Of a stretch of DNA of 64,000 nucleotides, positions 32,116 to 43,067 are shown piece by piece. Made by a program: the position numbers and the translations under genes. The stretch spans positions 75,060,020 to 75,124,019 of the forward strand of contig CM039462.1 of assembly GCA_022414725.1 (NCBI GenBank). Direction: 5' to 3'. The DNA is from Microglena sp. YARC (lineage: Eukaryota > Chlorophyta > Chlorophyceae > Chlamydomonadales > Chlamydomonadaceae). The notes below the pieces were generated by a model. That model was not told the origin of the DNA. It saw only the letters and a program-made list of their open reading frames with translations, and did not search any database. Every line of letters begins with the position of its first letter. Position 1 is the first letter of the stretch.

Positions 32116-33115
32116 GGGTGGATTCCCATTGGACTGGATGGGTAAAGTCGGTTGTAGTACTGGATGGTTCGGTATTTGTCGGTTGGGCCCTTTGGATGGG
32201 TCGTTGAGCTCTTTGGATGGCTCGTGCATCCGTACACGGCCACCCATCCAAAACGCACTCCCATTGCAAGCGACTGGATGGGTGCAGCAATACACGCATG
32301 TACCACCGGGAACCTTCGCAGGTACTTTCAATCAATAGTCGCAAGAAAAGACGGATCGATCGTTGACAGTTCAATTTCTTGCGCTGATCCAACCTAGATC
32401 CATCTATTCCTCTTCTCAAGACCGCACTCCGCGACCTGAAGTCATACCTCGCGGCGTCCATTTCTTTCTTCCAATCTTTCCACGCGATGAGCATGTCAGC
32501 CATGGAGCTATTCCGATCTGCTGCTGCCTCGCCTGCTCCCTTGCCTGCTGCCTTGCCTCCTGCCTTGCCTGCTGCCTTGCCTACTCCTTCGGAGCTTAGG
32601 GGGTTGTCGTGCTGCTGCTGTTGCACAAACTGATGTTGAGTCTGACTGTACAATCCTGACTTGGGTGTGCTCGTATGGGCATGGGAAACAGCTGAGGGAG
32701 CTGGAGAAATTTGCGTCGAATGGAGAAGAAATTGTTAGAATGTCCCAGATTCTGTCTTGTTCGAAGATGATCTGTGATCCAAAAGTTCGGAAACTCCTGG
32801 CTAATGAAACTAGCAGGTCGGTTGAAGAAAGCAATACGCGTCAGTTGCGCGACCGTCGCCGGATCAATGCCGGACTGTGCCGGAAGGAGCCGGATATTTT
32901 GCGACCCATCCAGAGCCATCCAACCCACACCTCGGTCGAGGGCCTGGATGGATTTTGGCTTTAGGATGGGTCGTCTGGATGGGTATTTCGTCAGTACATC
33001 CGTACAAATACGAACCATCCAAAACCCCTATGGGAAGGTAAACACTGGATGGGTCGTCGGTTATCTGTACATAACGACCCATCCAGACCCATCCTGCCCC
33101 AATGGGAATCCACCC
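32116..33115. mobile_element. Element Z: Harbinger-like non-autonomous transposon
   Basis: 1,000 bp with perfect 17-bp inverted ends GGGTGGATTCCCATTGG, flanked by TAA on both sides (32113-32115, 33116-33118), the 3-bp duplication typical of PIF/Harbinger. The subterminal regions repeat GGATGGG on one side and CCCATCC on the other. A minus-strand frame around 32400-32653 looks coding (SMADMLIAWKDWKKEMDAAR after Ala/Gly/Lys repeats), and another at 32650-32960 less so. Neither is a recognisable transposase. It is inserted in the right end of element Y. Confidence 0.75.
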
Positions 33116-33157
33116 TAAGTACGAAGTACGAAGCGCTTTGTCCAAATCATCCCCTGA

Positions 33158-35283
33158 CAGCTTGTTTCTATTATAGGAACTGAACTGACTATTAAGGGTC
33201 CGGTTAAGCGGCGGTTAAATTCGTTATTTTCGGCGCTAACCGGTGTTTGGTCGGAAACTCAAAAAGTTGAGATCCGGTTAAAGACCAACCGTCCCGGTTA
33301 GTGCAACGGCGCACCCCCCCCCCCCCCCCCCCCCCCCCCGCCGTTAAAGAAAGTTAAGGGGCGGTTAAATTCGGTTGTTGAATTATATCTGGTGACGTCA
33401 CGAAGTTGGCGCGCGCCTCTTCAAAATCACGCTGCTTTGGAGTCCCGCATCCTTTTAGATTAGCTAGTCTAATAGCTTTGGGTTCCTCGTCTTTCTTTTC
33501 TTTTTTCTACTTTACTCTTTGTCACTCTTTTTTTTCCTTTTCCTTCTCGAATCTAGGGTATAGCATCCTTCCTGTCAAGAAACTGCCACGTGTTTAAATG
33601 GCCACGAGTTCACAACCAGGTGTTACTAGATGACGCTGGCATCGTCCGAAACCATTGGACCGGCAGGAAGGAATGGCGCATGGGTAGATGTAGGAATTGT
33701 AGGCGCAGGCGCAAACGCAGGAAGTGATTAGCAAGGTCGGAGACCAATCTAAACGAGGCTGATAAGGAAGCCTATCCATCATTGACACAGTCGTTGCCGT
33801 AACGTAGGATAACACACGAACAACACGAGACTGGACGCTTTAGTTTTCAAAGAAGATAAAGTCTGGATATTTTGTTGCGAATAATTTTGCAGTCGCTCCG
33901 TACTTCTCTAGTGCCTGCGCCTGCAATTCGCATGCGCTATGCAGTACCTACGAATTAATCGGTAAAAGAAGATCTGAAGGAGCAGGACCTGGCGCATGGT
34001 GAAATGATGAGCGAGGAGAGCGATAGTCGCAACCTCTCAGCCTTGAGACGTCCCACGACAACCTGCATGCTCCATGAAAACACTGGACGAGGCTGTATAG
34101 ATTGCCTCGCCATTAATGAAAGAGACGTAACTGTAGGGTTTTACTCGGGAACAAACGAGACTGAGTACGCATGATGTTTCAGAAATAATGAAGTCGTGAG
34201 ATTTTGTTGCGAGTATCTCTTCACTCGTTTCCTACTTCTGTAGCGTAGTTTCCTGCGCCTGCAGCTCGCATGGATAGAAGAAGGCCAAGACCGCACCAGC
34301 ACCAGCTCATTGGATCGAGGTGGGTAACAGGCTCCATCAACTCCGCCATTGAAGAAGGGTTAAGCACCAGAATTTTGCTACGCACGAAGCAAGGTGTTCG
34401 CATGATTGGAATAATTGTCGAATTCCTAGGTGTTGCGAGTATCTCCCCAAGCACCTGCGCCTGCTGCTACGATGCGCCATGCGGCACCTGAAATTTCGAT
34501 GAAAGACCGAGGCTGGAAATGAGGCTCCAACACCTCCACCATTACACGAGGCTAGAGCAACTCAGACAGAAATGATTCTGCCCGAATGATTGTGCAAGTT
34601 CATAGGTTGTTGCTACTATTTCCCCCTCGCTCCCCCACTTATCAAGCGCCTGCGCCTCCAGTAGCATGCGCCATTCGGCACGTAGAAGTTCATAAATTCG
34701 CTCGTGCCCAGGTCTTGCCGGTCAACTGGTTTCGGACATTGCCAGCGTTATCTCCTAAACCCCACTCAACACGTGGCACTTGCACCGTTGGCAGACAGTT
34801 GGCTTGTGGCATATCTCCTGTTTCCTGCTTTTCATGAACGGCGAAGCCCCCTCGCCCCCCCCCCCCCCCCCCCCCCTCCCCCCCCCCCCCCCTCCCTGGA
34901 AGCTAATCTTCCTCGGCCACTACGTGCCGGCTGTCTTTCTTTCTCGGACACTCATCATCGATAGCACAGTTTCACCAAAATGGATTCGCAGCAGCAGGGC
35001 ACCGTCCCTGCCACGCAATTATGGACTGATCATTCTGAGGCAACCAGCAGCGGCAAGAAGTGGAATACACGCTGAAATCGGCGTTTGAATCGAGAGGAAG
35101 TGCTACAGAGCGCATTTGCCACGTTGACCCATTTTGAACTGACTTGGTCAGATGCAAAAGACTGCTTAACTGGTGGAACGTTTCCAACCATCTTCCCGAA
35201 AGTTAAGGCCCGGCTAGAGGTCGAGTCTAAACCCTCCGAAACACAATCCTTAACCGGACCCCCAACTGGTTGGAAACAAGCTG
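33158..35283 (+). mobile_element. Element X2: longer X-family copy
   Basis: Starts CAGCTTGTTTC (33158), then GGTCCGGTTAAG (about 33198) and the same left block as X1, including GGTGACGTCACGAAGTTGGC. It ends with the X right block and GGAAACAAGCTG (35283). The middle 1.5 kb (33440-34960) is absent from X1 and holds diverged tandem repeats, with C runs at 33314-33339 and 34856-34893. The short MDSQQQ frame at 34980 is truncated. No transposase seen. Confidence 0.6.
33600..34760. repeat. Diverged ~250-310-bp tandem repeats inside X2
   Basis: Four or five units marked by TTGTTGCGA(G/A)TA, a TCTACTT-like pyrimidine stretch, GTGCCTGCGCCTGC, GCATGCGCCATGCGG-like and GACGAGGCTG (around 33880, 34200, 34430, 34600). 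No conserved frame across units. Confidence 0.55.
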
Positions 35284-36482
35284 TTAGTTGAGGGCGGTAA
35301 CAAGCTGTAAGTGCAATCTCATAGATTTCTGCTCATAGATGTCTAACTTGACAGGAGGGCGGTAACCACCTCGCGCTAACCCAGTAGAAACCGACAATAT
35401 GTCAGTTTCTGCGAGTTTCTCGAGTTTCTGTACTGATTGTGGGATTTCCCCCAGAGTCGAGAATAAAAGGAAGACGAACATTGTGCGGTTTGAAGTGTAC
35501 CCCAAGGATGTACCTTGCAATACGAGTAGGATTCTAATATAAACTCCCGCTCATTCATGATGTCCAAAATTCGTTTATGTTTTTGGAGTTGGCAGAACCT
35601 CCACTGGTTTCCCAGTCACCTCAAGCGACCAACCAAGTGCCTGGAGAAGCAGGATCCAGATTGCCCGTCGCAGTAGCCCGTACCAGCAGACATCGCTGTC
35701 TATCCCCCGCATTCCACAAGGTACGTACGCGATGGCAATCTAGCTAGCGCAACAGCCGTTCCCTCGAAGCTGCGCGTGCAATAATCACGCCCCATTCACG
35801 TGAGCCGATCTCTCACGAGATGAGTAATGTAATTATTAGCTCAAATCGCCGTTTTTGAACCCGGTCTGAATACAGGCTGGTCGTCTTCAATTGAGACTAA
35901 GACGTGAGCTGTGGACCATGGCGATGCCTCTACCTCACTGTGCCGTGGATGCACACATCCTTTCGATGCGAACGCCTCCGCCCTTGGCTTGCATGGAGCC
36001 TGGCTTGCCTTCATAAAAAAGCTCAGCGCTGATACCATAACATGTACACATACCCAGGACACATACTCGCACATATCCTATCTATGCTGCGCATTTTGTG
36101 TCTCTAGCAGAGTGTATCAGAGAGTAAATTTTCTCCCAGATTACCCAGATTCGAAATCTGAGCCCCATGCACGTCGCCCTAGACACGCACTACGAGCCAC
36201 CGGATCGTCCTGGGTAGTACCTGACCGTCCCTGCCCCTGAAAACGCAGAAATTTTGATTCAGGTGCACATAGAAGGGCCTGCCCTTGCACCACCCTAGCA
36301 CCCAGGTCAACAATCATTCGGTATTTTTTGGTGGACCCCCAGATTCACCCCGTTGTCCGTCTGTCCGTCCGTCCGACCAACGACGGAGCCAAAGCTTGAC
36401 ACGTTAACTGGCTTCGGTCCGCTCCATGCTGTAGCCGCCTGTCGTTCCGATAGCCAACACTCCCCGCAAATTCCCCGCGTCG
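35284..36482. other. No gene seen; includes a dispersed GTCCGTC-rich repeat
   Basis: 35284-35365 repeats AGGGCGGTAAC. 35900-36240 contains modest open frames on both strands without recognisable content. 36325-36480 (TTTTTTGGTGGACCCCC, then GTCCGTCTGTCCGTCC) resembles 52030-52205 (TTTTTTGGCGGAGCCCC, then GTCCGTCCGACC) in order and spacing, so it belongs to another dispersed repeat. The copia element entered immediately to its right. Confidence 0.45.
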
Positions 36483-36487
36483 CTTGC

Positions 36488-36829
36488 TATCAGCATGAAT
36501 TGCGGTGCTCTCACGCGTTTTATGACTTGGTGACTACTTCTGTATTTCCTTAGAACTATCGGCTCTCCCAGTACTGTGCCAGCTTCCCGTAGTGACAGCT
36601 CCCCGTAGGCTGTGTCATCTTTCTTGACTCAGTGACAGCTTCCTGTTTGACTGTGTCACCTGTATAGCCTGTACCCTGATCAGGGTACAGGCTGCCGCTC
36701 CTTCCTCCACTGGTGCCCCTTTATGGGTCTCCTGTGCTTGTAATGCTATTCTCGTCTCCGTGTTTGGATTGGCGCGTCTGTTCAGCTGCAACATCTCTGT
36801 CCACTCTTCGGAGTGCTTTATAGCTGATA
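36488..36829 (+). repeat. 5' LTR
   Basis: 342 bp, TATCAGCATG...TAGCTGATA; the ends form a 7-bp inverted repeat TATCAGC/GCTGATA and are not TG...CA. It contains a perfect 28-bp palindrome at 36666-36693 (arms AGCCTGTACCCTGA). The interior starts GGTTACTGGGTTTG; I could not match this to a tRNA 3' end. Confidence 0.92.
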
Positions 36830-36865
36830 GGTTACTGGGTTTGTCATTACTACCACTGCTATTTA

Positions 36866-39055
36866 ATGCAACTTCCGCGAGGGCCTGCTGCTGGCTTTGA
36901 GAAACTCAATGAACACAATGGGCTTTCTTGGTCGCGCGGCATGCGCAGCGTCATTATTAGCAATGGCTGCGACCTTATACTTCCTCCGGAGTTTAGGGTA
37001 CCTACTGATTGGCTTGATGATTGCGCGCCAGCGGCCTCTGCTGCCGGAGAGGAGTCTCCTTCCGCCATCGTGGAAGCCACCTCCCCCAGTCATACCTCCA
37101 TCTTTCCGACTTCTTCTCCTTTTGTCCAACGCCTCTCTGCTGAGGTTGAGGACGTTCTAATGAATCTTTGCTGTGTCCAGACACAGATCATCAAGTATTC
37201 TTCGGGTCTTGTGCCGCTGATTGCCCAGTTCTGGGGTGGCTGCCAGACTGACGATCACCTGACTGAAGATGAGCAGGACTTCAAGGACTACTGTGATGCC
37301 AACCGTTCGGACTCTGAGGACTTGCAGAGTGCTAGGAGTGGTGACTTCGGTGGAGAGACTCCGACTACTGCTACTCGAGTCTTTGAGACTTCTCCTGTTT
37401 CGCCAGTGTATGAGCCTGCTATTCCGTCGGCGCCTCTGCCTACTCCTGCACCTACGCCAGCGCCTCTGCATGCACCTCTGCTTGGGCCACTTCCACCGGT
37501 CCACCCGGAGGTGGCCAAGCCGTCTTTGCTGCAACGCTCTGCGTCCTTCACCACCACCAACCCTCTGGAGCGAGGTCTTTCTGGCTACAACACTCGTGCT
37601 CGAGAAGCTGCTGCCACGGCTTCCCGCACATCCGCTGCTGGCACCTCGATGGAGCCTCCTCCTCCCCCGCCTGTGGATCTGCCCCCTCCAGGGCCCCCAC
37701 CCCCTCCAGTCTTGACTTCGCGATCTCGCGATTCTTGGGAGCATCTGCTCTCTGGTGGACCTCCTCCTGTGCTATTGCTGCGGGACTTCCGTCTTGTCCG
37801 CCGAGCTCAATCCGAGCTTGGATCTCTGGATGGCATCTTGTACGGTAGGCTGGATTATCCTGCCACTCAGGCCAATGTTGATCTCAAGGGTCGTGTTCGA
37901 CGTGTGATGGCATTCACTGCCAGTGAGCTAGGTCTCAAGTGCCGGTCCTGTCTAGGGCCTGTTCCAGAGGGGATTAGATATCCGCCTGCTAATGGGGTTA
38001 CGTTTGGTGGTGTGGGGCGTAGGAACAATGATCTGAAGGGTTACCAGTGGTTGAAGGTTCCCCGTCCTTTCTGTCCTGTAGAGCCTGATTTCGTGCTGTT
38101 AGTGAGTTTTGCGCGGTCCCTGCCTGAGGTTAGGAACATAGATGACCAGCGCGCGTATGACGCTGGTCTTGCGGCTGAGTATTTTCTGGCTGTTCGAAGG
38201 TCTTTGGCAGCTCTCGCCCCTGCTCCTGCTGCTGGAACTTCGGCCTCTCATGGTGGGTCTGGTGTAGATCCTGCACTGTTGGGTTTTAGTGCTCTGCCCC
38301 TGGACCGTCAGGAGTTCATGTGTCTCACCATGATGCTTGCGAACATGACGGAATCGATGGTCAAGGTGTATCAGGACTTTGCCACTCCTCGGGATATCTG
38401 TTTGCATATTCGGAGGCAGCAGTCTGATGCCCTTTCCGCTCGTGTCCCTCTCATGCTCGTCGAGCTTCAACGTGCGTCCATGGACCCGTCTGAGCGTGTG
38501 GATGATTTCTTTCGCAAGATCCGCGGTTTGTGCACTGACCTCCGCAGTGCTGGGTATCCACAGACTCAGCGTCATGCCATGACCACTATTGTTCAGGGTA
38601 TCACTCACACTCGCTTCGACTCTCTGCGGCTCCAATTTGGTACGTTGCTGTATCAGAACCTGCCTGTTGATTACTGGACCTGTCTTGCAGCATATAGGTC
38701 GTTAGATTTCTTGAATGTGTCGCTCCCCAAGTCGGATCCCAGGCATCCTGGTTGGTCCCGCGACCCTCCCCATGTCCCTGCCCATGCTGCTTTCCAGCGT
38801 GGCCGGGGGCCTGGTGCTCAGGGTTCCGGGGCTGTCAAGAGACGCCTGGATTGCACGTGGGGCCCCTGTCCTTCCAAAACGACCCACTCGGAGGAACGCT
38901 GCTGGACGAAGTATCCGCACCTGCGAAAGACCAAGGCTGGTGCACCGGGCAGTGTACCCGTGCCCATTGCCTTGGCCCTTCCAGGTTCGCTGACTCGTAA
39001 GCAGATGTCCTCCTTGCAGGCTCAGATTGACGGGTATGCCATGTCCAAGAACTAG
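36866..39055 (+). CDS. Copia gag
   Basis: 729 codons from ATG, only 36 bases after the 5' LTR, to TAG. N-terminal third Ser/Pro-rich and acidic (EDEQDFKDYCDANRSDSEDL; PPPPPPVDLPPPGPP). Capsid-like helices follow (RRVMAFTASELGLKC, QEFMCLTMMLANMTESMVKV, DDFFRKIRGLCTDLRSAGYP). Near residue 662-680 lies a zinc-knuckle variant CTWGPCPSKTTHSEERCW (C-x5-H-x4-C core) followed by KYPHLRK. Gag forms the virus-like particle and binds element RNA. Its frame is the same as pol, so read-through of the TAG would give Gag-Pol. Confidence 0.88.
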   Translation: MQLPRGPAAGFEKLNEHNGLSWSRGMRSVIISNGCDLILPPEFRVPTDWLDDCAPAASAAGEESPSAIVEATSPSHTSIFPTSSPFVQRLSAEVEDVLMNLCCVQTQIIKYSSGLVPLIAQFWGGCQTDDHLTEDEQDFKDYCDANRSDSEDLQSARSGDFGGETPTTATRVFETSPVSPVYEPAIPSAPLPTPAPTPAPLHAPLLGPLPPVHPEVAKPSLLQRSASFTTTNPLERGLSGYNTRAREAAATASRTSAAGTSMEPPPPPPVDLPPPGPPPPPVLTSRSRDSWEHLLSGGPPPVLLLRDFRLVRRAQSELGSLDGILYGRLDYPATQANVDLKGRVRRVMAFTASELGLKCRSCLGPVPEGIRYPPANGVTFGGVGRRNNDLKGYQWLKVPRPFCPVEPDFVLLVSFARSLPEVRNIDDQRAYDAGLAAEYFLAVRRSLAALAPAPAAGTSASHGGSGVDPALLGFSALPLDRQEFMCLTMMLANMTESMVKVYQDFATPRDICLHIRRQQSDALSARVPLMLVELQRASMDPSERVDDFFRKIRGLCTDLRSAGYPQTQRHAMTTIVQGITHTRFDSLRLQFGTLLYQNLPVDYWTCLAAYRSLDFLNVSLPKSDPRHPGWSRDPPHVPAHAAFQRGRGPGAQGSGAVKRRLDCTWGPCPSKTTHSEERCWTKYPHLRKTKAGAPGSVPVPIALALPGSLTRKQMSSLQAQIDGYAMSKN

Positions 39056-41811
39056 GAGGTACGCTCTGTCCTATTCTCTTGCACAGCTAAGTTCTCTAAT
39101 GTGTGTAGCCCGAGCCTATCTGAGGGTGTCTGGCATGTGGACCCAGGAGCTGGAATGTCCATCACAGGTGATAAGTCTTTGTTCACTGTGTATGAGGCTT
39201 CTCTAAATGGGCCAGCAGTTCGATTTGGTGATGGGGTGGTTCAACGGTCTGAGGGTATGGGATCCATTGTGTTATGTAGTGATTGGTTACCAACATCGAT
39301 CACTCTAACTAATGTTCTCTACATACCTCACTGTCCGGTGAACCTCCTGTCAGTAAATGCTGTGGCTCATTCTCACTACTGCCAGGTTTCTTTTGATAGT
39401 CTTAGTTGCACTGCCACTCAGGGCTCTACTGTTCTCTGGTCTTTCCCTGCCTCCAGTGATGGTGTTTACAAGTTTGCATGTAGGCCTTGTGGCACCACCC
39501 GTGGCTGTTTGAGGGTTGCTGAAAATTATCCAGCTTTTGCTCTTGATGTTGATGAGGACGGTGGAGTTGTTATCCCTACCACTCCTGCATGGCTGTGGCA
39601 TAGGCGGTTGGGTCACCCCGGCTATGATGCCATGCGCAGACTTGTCAGGAAAAATATGGTTAAGAACTTACCCCTCACTCTCAGTCAGGTGCAGAGGCTG
39701 GCTAAGATCCCATGTGATGCTTGTCAGAAGGGCAAACGTCTCCCTTTTCCTAAAGAAAGCACCACTAAGATCCGTGCACCTCTCCAACGCCTTCACTTAG
39801 ACATCATGGGACCGGTTCATTTTAGGGGCCTGCGTGGGGAATTTTATATTTTGTGCCTCACAGACCAATACTCTGGCTATGCTGAGGTATTGTGCTTGAG
39901 GACCAAGGATGAAGCTCCCTTAGCAGTCCAAACTATCATCCTCAGATGGATGAATCAGCTGCATGGGTTTGCCTTTAAGTGTCTGAGGTCTGACAGGGCT
40001 AAGGAGTTTCTTGTTAAGTGGTTCGAGGATTGGCTGTCATCGGTTGGGGCAGTGCATGAGTTATCGTTGGCATACACTGCACAGCAGAATGCGACTGTGG
40101 AGAGGTACAATGGGGTCTTGCAGTCTGTAGCTAGAAGCATCCACCTGGAGTCTAAACTAGCTAAGTCTTTCTGGCCCTATGCCTTCCTAGCTGCTTGTTA
40201 CCTTCGTAATCGGCTGCCCAATCAGGGAGACAAGACTCCCTACGAGCTGTTTTTTGGGGTCGTGCCTGATGTGTCGTTGTTGCGTGTGTTTGGTTGCCCT
40301 TGCTACGTCACGTTAGTCAATGGGGAAAAGCGCAACAAGCTAGACGAAAGGGCGTTATCTGGTAGACTGGTTGGGTATTCCCTGGTGAGTAAGGGTTATT
40401 TTGTTTGGGTTCCTAAGTTGCGCCAGGTAGTAGAGAGTCGTGATGTACTCTTCTATGAACAGTTTAGCTATAACTGTATTCCTGGGCTATCTCCCTATGA
40501 CGGGTCTCCGTATGTATCTCGCATCCCTGCCGCTATCAACGGACACATGCCTGAGTCTGCGGTTAATTCCTTAGACCCTTTGCTAACCCCAATTGTCGAC
40601 CGCTGCCCTGGTCATGGGATGACCTTGCGTCCCAGGTCAGGGGCTGATGGTGCTGCATTGCGTGTGAAGGCACTGGGCGGGCGGGATTCCGATGTCCTGT
40701 CAGATAAGATTTTATCCGAATCTCAGGGGGTCGCCAGGCCCTCCTCTGCGCCACGTTCCGTCGGCGAAGCTCTAGGATTACGACAGTCTCAGATCATAGT
40801 GGAGCCTGTACCGGGTCCATTGCCTAATAGTCGCCAACCTCCGACCACCTCGGATGGCTCGCAGGTGTTGTTCACTCCTTCGCCTCCTGCCATCCCTGGT
40901 GGATTATTCGGGTCAAGCCCATGTGATGATGTAGCCGTTGCCGATAGCGCAAGTGATGATCTTGAACATTGGTCGGGTTCCGATACTGCGTATGGCTGGG
41001 GTGTTCCGGTCGACCCAGGCTTCGTTGAGATAGAGGCAAATAAGGCCGGCCTTGTTCAACCAGGCAGTAGTTCTGCGCTGGGGGCTTTACTCCCGGTTAC
41101 TGCTGATATTGCTGATACCCCCGCTGCTCATGTACAAGTAAACTGCTTGTACGTGGGAGCATATATTTCCACCTCCACTGAACTCACCTATAAAGCTGCC
41201 ATGCTTCCCTCCAACCCTGACAGGGATCAGTGGCTGCTTGCTATGAAGGATGAGATGGCGTCCCTACATGCCCATGGTACTTGGGCTCTCACTCCACAGC
41301 CTCCTAAGCAGAGGGTCCTGTCTGGCAGGTGGTTGTTTGTGAAAAAGGTTGGGGTTGATGGATCTGTGCGCTTCAAGGCACGTTTTGTGGTCCGTGGTTT
41401 TCTGCAGCGTCCTGGGATGGACTTTCATGACGTATATGCCCCCGTTTCTTCTAAAGCAGGTCTGAGGGTGCTCCTTGCTGCCATCACTCATAGGAAGATG
41501 TTTGTTCGGCAGCTGGACATCAAGACTGCATTTCTGAATGCTAAGCTAGAACCTGGTCTGGACCTATACTGCCACCAGCCTGAAGGCTTTAAGGTACTTG
41601 GTCCTAACGGTGTTCCCCTTGTGTGCAAACTGATCAAGTCCCTTTATGGTTTGAAACAGGCGCCCAGGGCTTGGAGTAGGGATGTCAAGCGGGTTTTGTT
41701 TGCACATGGGTTTACTATGTGCAAGGCAGAACCTGCTCTGTATTTTAGGAGGGATTCTATTGGTGGGTGGAGCTATGTCCTGACCTATGTTGATGATTTA
41801 TCTGTGCTTTT
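39056..41811 (+). CDS. Copia pol: protease, integrase, reverse transcriptase
   Basis: Open in the gag frame directly after the TAG; the first start-like codon (39101) is GTG. Counting from there: a protease-like site WHVDPGAG at 11-18 (copia has DSGA); integrase HHCC zinc finger (HRRLGHPG at about 165, CDACQKGK) and catalytic D-D-E in LDIMGP (about 234), LRSDRAKEF (about 297) and NATVERYNG (about 332); RT from RWLFVKKV (about 742) through QLDIKTAFLNAKLEPGLDLY, SLYGLKQAPRAW and YVDD (about 896). After YVDDLSVLL the frame is lost; reading slips by one base in CTTTTAG (41807-41813) and continues in the next frame. Makes and integrates element cDNA. Confidence 0.92.
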
Positions 41812-42756
41812 AGTGAGCTGGATAGGTATGATATGCTGATCAAGGCTATGAAGAAGGCTGGCTGGGAGGTCAAAGAGATGGGTGTACCGGTTCAGTTCCT
41901 CTCCTTGGACATGGCCGTTACACTTGACTCTGAAGGCAGGTGTGTTCAAGTCAACCTCTCCCAGCACTCTTACATTGTTGATCTGGTGGAGCAGTTTGGT
42001 CTTACTGCTGCTACCAAGCCCAAGTTTGCTGCCCCCATGGCCAAGTCCACCGTCACTGACCCTCCTGGGGACCCCCTGGTCTCCAACAGCCAGTACCTCT
42101 CTCTTGTGGGTGCTTTGCTTTACCTGGCGACTTGCACCAGGCCTGATATTTCTTTTGCTGTGAGCTACCTGTCCAGGTTTTCTGCTCGCCCTACTGCTCC
42201 CCTCTGGGGGGCCGCCAAGCGTTTGCTCTTGTATTTGCGGACACATTCCCATCTGGGCCTCACTTACACCCACAGCCCTGAGTTCTCTTTTACTGTCTTT
42301 AGTGATTCATCCTTTGCTGATGATGGGTCTGATAGGAGGTCTCAGACTGGCTTTGCTGTGCTGGCTGGGGGGTGCATCGTGAACTGGATGAGCAAGAGGC
42401 AGCCTACTGCTGCCATCAGCTCTAGTGAGGCTGAGTATCAGGCCTTGTCTCAGGCTGCCAGGGAGGTGCAATGGTTGAAGAAGTTGAGGGTGGATCTGGG
42501 TCTGCCTTGTGAGTTGGTTACCATTCAGGGTGGCAACTTAGGGTCTCTGGGTTGGGCCAATGACTGGCAGCTCCTCCCTCGCAGCAAGCACATTGATGTT
42601 ATTCATCACTACATCAAGGAGCTGGTGGAGGATGGTCAGCTGGACGTTGCCTATGTTAACACCAAGGACAACTGTGCTGACCTCTTCACCAAGCCCCTTG
42701 ATCCTGCTGTGTTCTGGAGGTTTGTCCGCATGTTTGGAATGACCGCTTCTTCTTAG
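41812..42756 (+). pseudogene. Copia RT end and RNase H, shifted out of the pol frame
   Basis: Continues pol after a one-base shift: SELDRYDMLIKAMKKAGWEV, LVGALLYLATCTRPDISFAV, then RNase H with FSDSSFADDGSDRRSQTGF, AISSSEAEYQALSQAAREVQ and HYIKELVEDG...NTKDNCADLFTKPL, the standard copia ending. Stop at 42754-42756. The shift lies in a T run, so a sequencing error or a one-base deletion is as likely as programmed frameshifting, which is not expected here in copia elements. Confidence 0.88.
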
Positions 42757-43067
42757 GGTATTTTTTTTTGTTACAGCGGTTTCTTTGGTTATCATTGTTT
42801 GGCATTAGGTTCCTATTCCCGGATCGGGTTTTCTATACCGTTGTTACCCATCTTTGATATTCGGTTTTCATCTTTTTCTCACTTGGCAAATTTTTGGTTT
42901 TTGCCTTGTTTCATTCCTTCCTATAACCCCTTGGGTTCCATTTGAGGTTCTCTCGATTTTTCGGAGTACTTTGATTTTTTTTTTTTTAATCTGTTACATA
43001 TAGTTCTATGTCCCCAGTGCCATAGGTGGAGAAGTCATATTGTATGTCACCTGTGTCATAGGTGGAG
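42757..43067 (+). other. Copia 3' untranslated region and polypurine tract
   Basis: T-rich sequence ending CATAGGTGGAG directly before the 3' LTR; the same CATAGGTGGAG also occurs 47 bp earlier (43021). Both copies are also present in the defective element, which supports a duplicated PPT-like motif. Confidence 0.7.

Larger units (their letters stand above)
30696..33156 (-). mobile_element. Element Y: Tc1/mariner-like DNA transposon remnant with insertions
   Basis: Inverted ends CAGGGGATGAATTGGACA (from 30696) and TGTCCAAATCATCCCCTG (to 33156), both followed inward by CGTACTTCGTACTT. It contains the N-terminal part of a transposase on the minus strand (30882-31356) but no DDE catalytic domain. 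X1 (31465-32099) and Z (32116-33115) are inserted into it, Z within the right inverted repeat. I see no clean target duplication (TA expected). Confidence 0.65.

Noticed and set aside
37157..37744. 195-codon minus-strand frame
   Set aside because: Antisense of copia gag.
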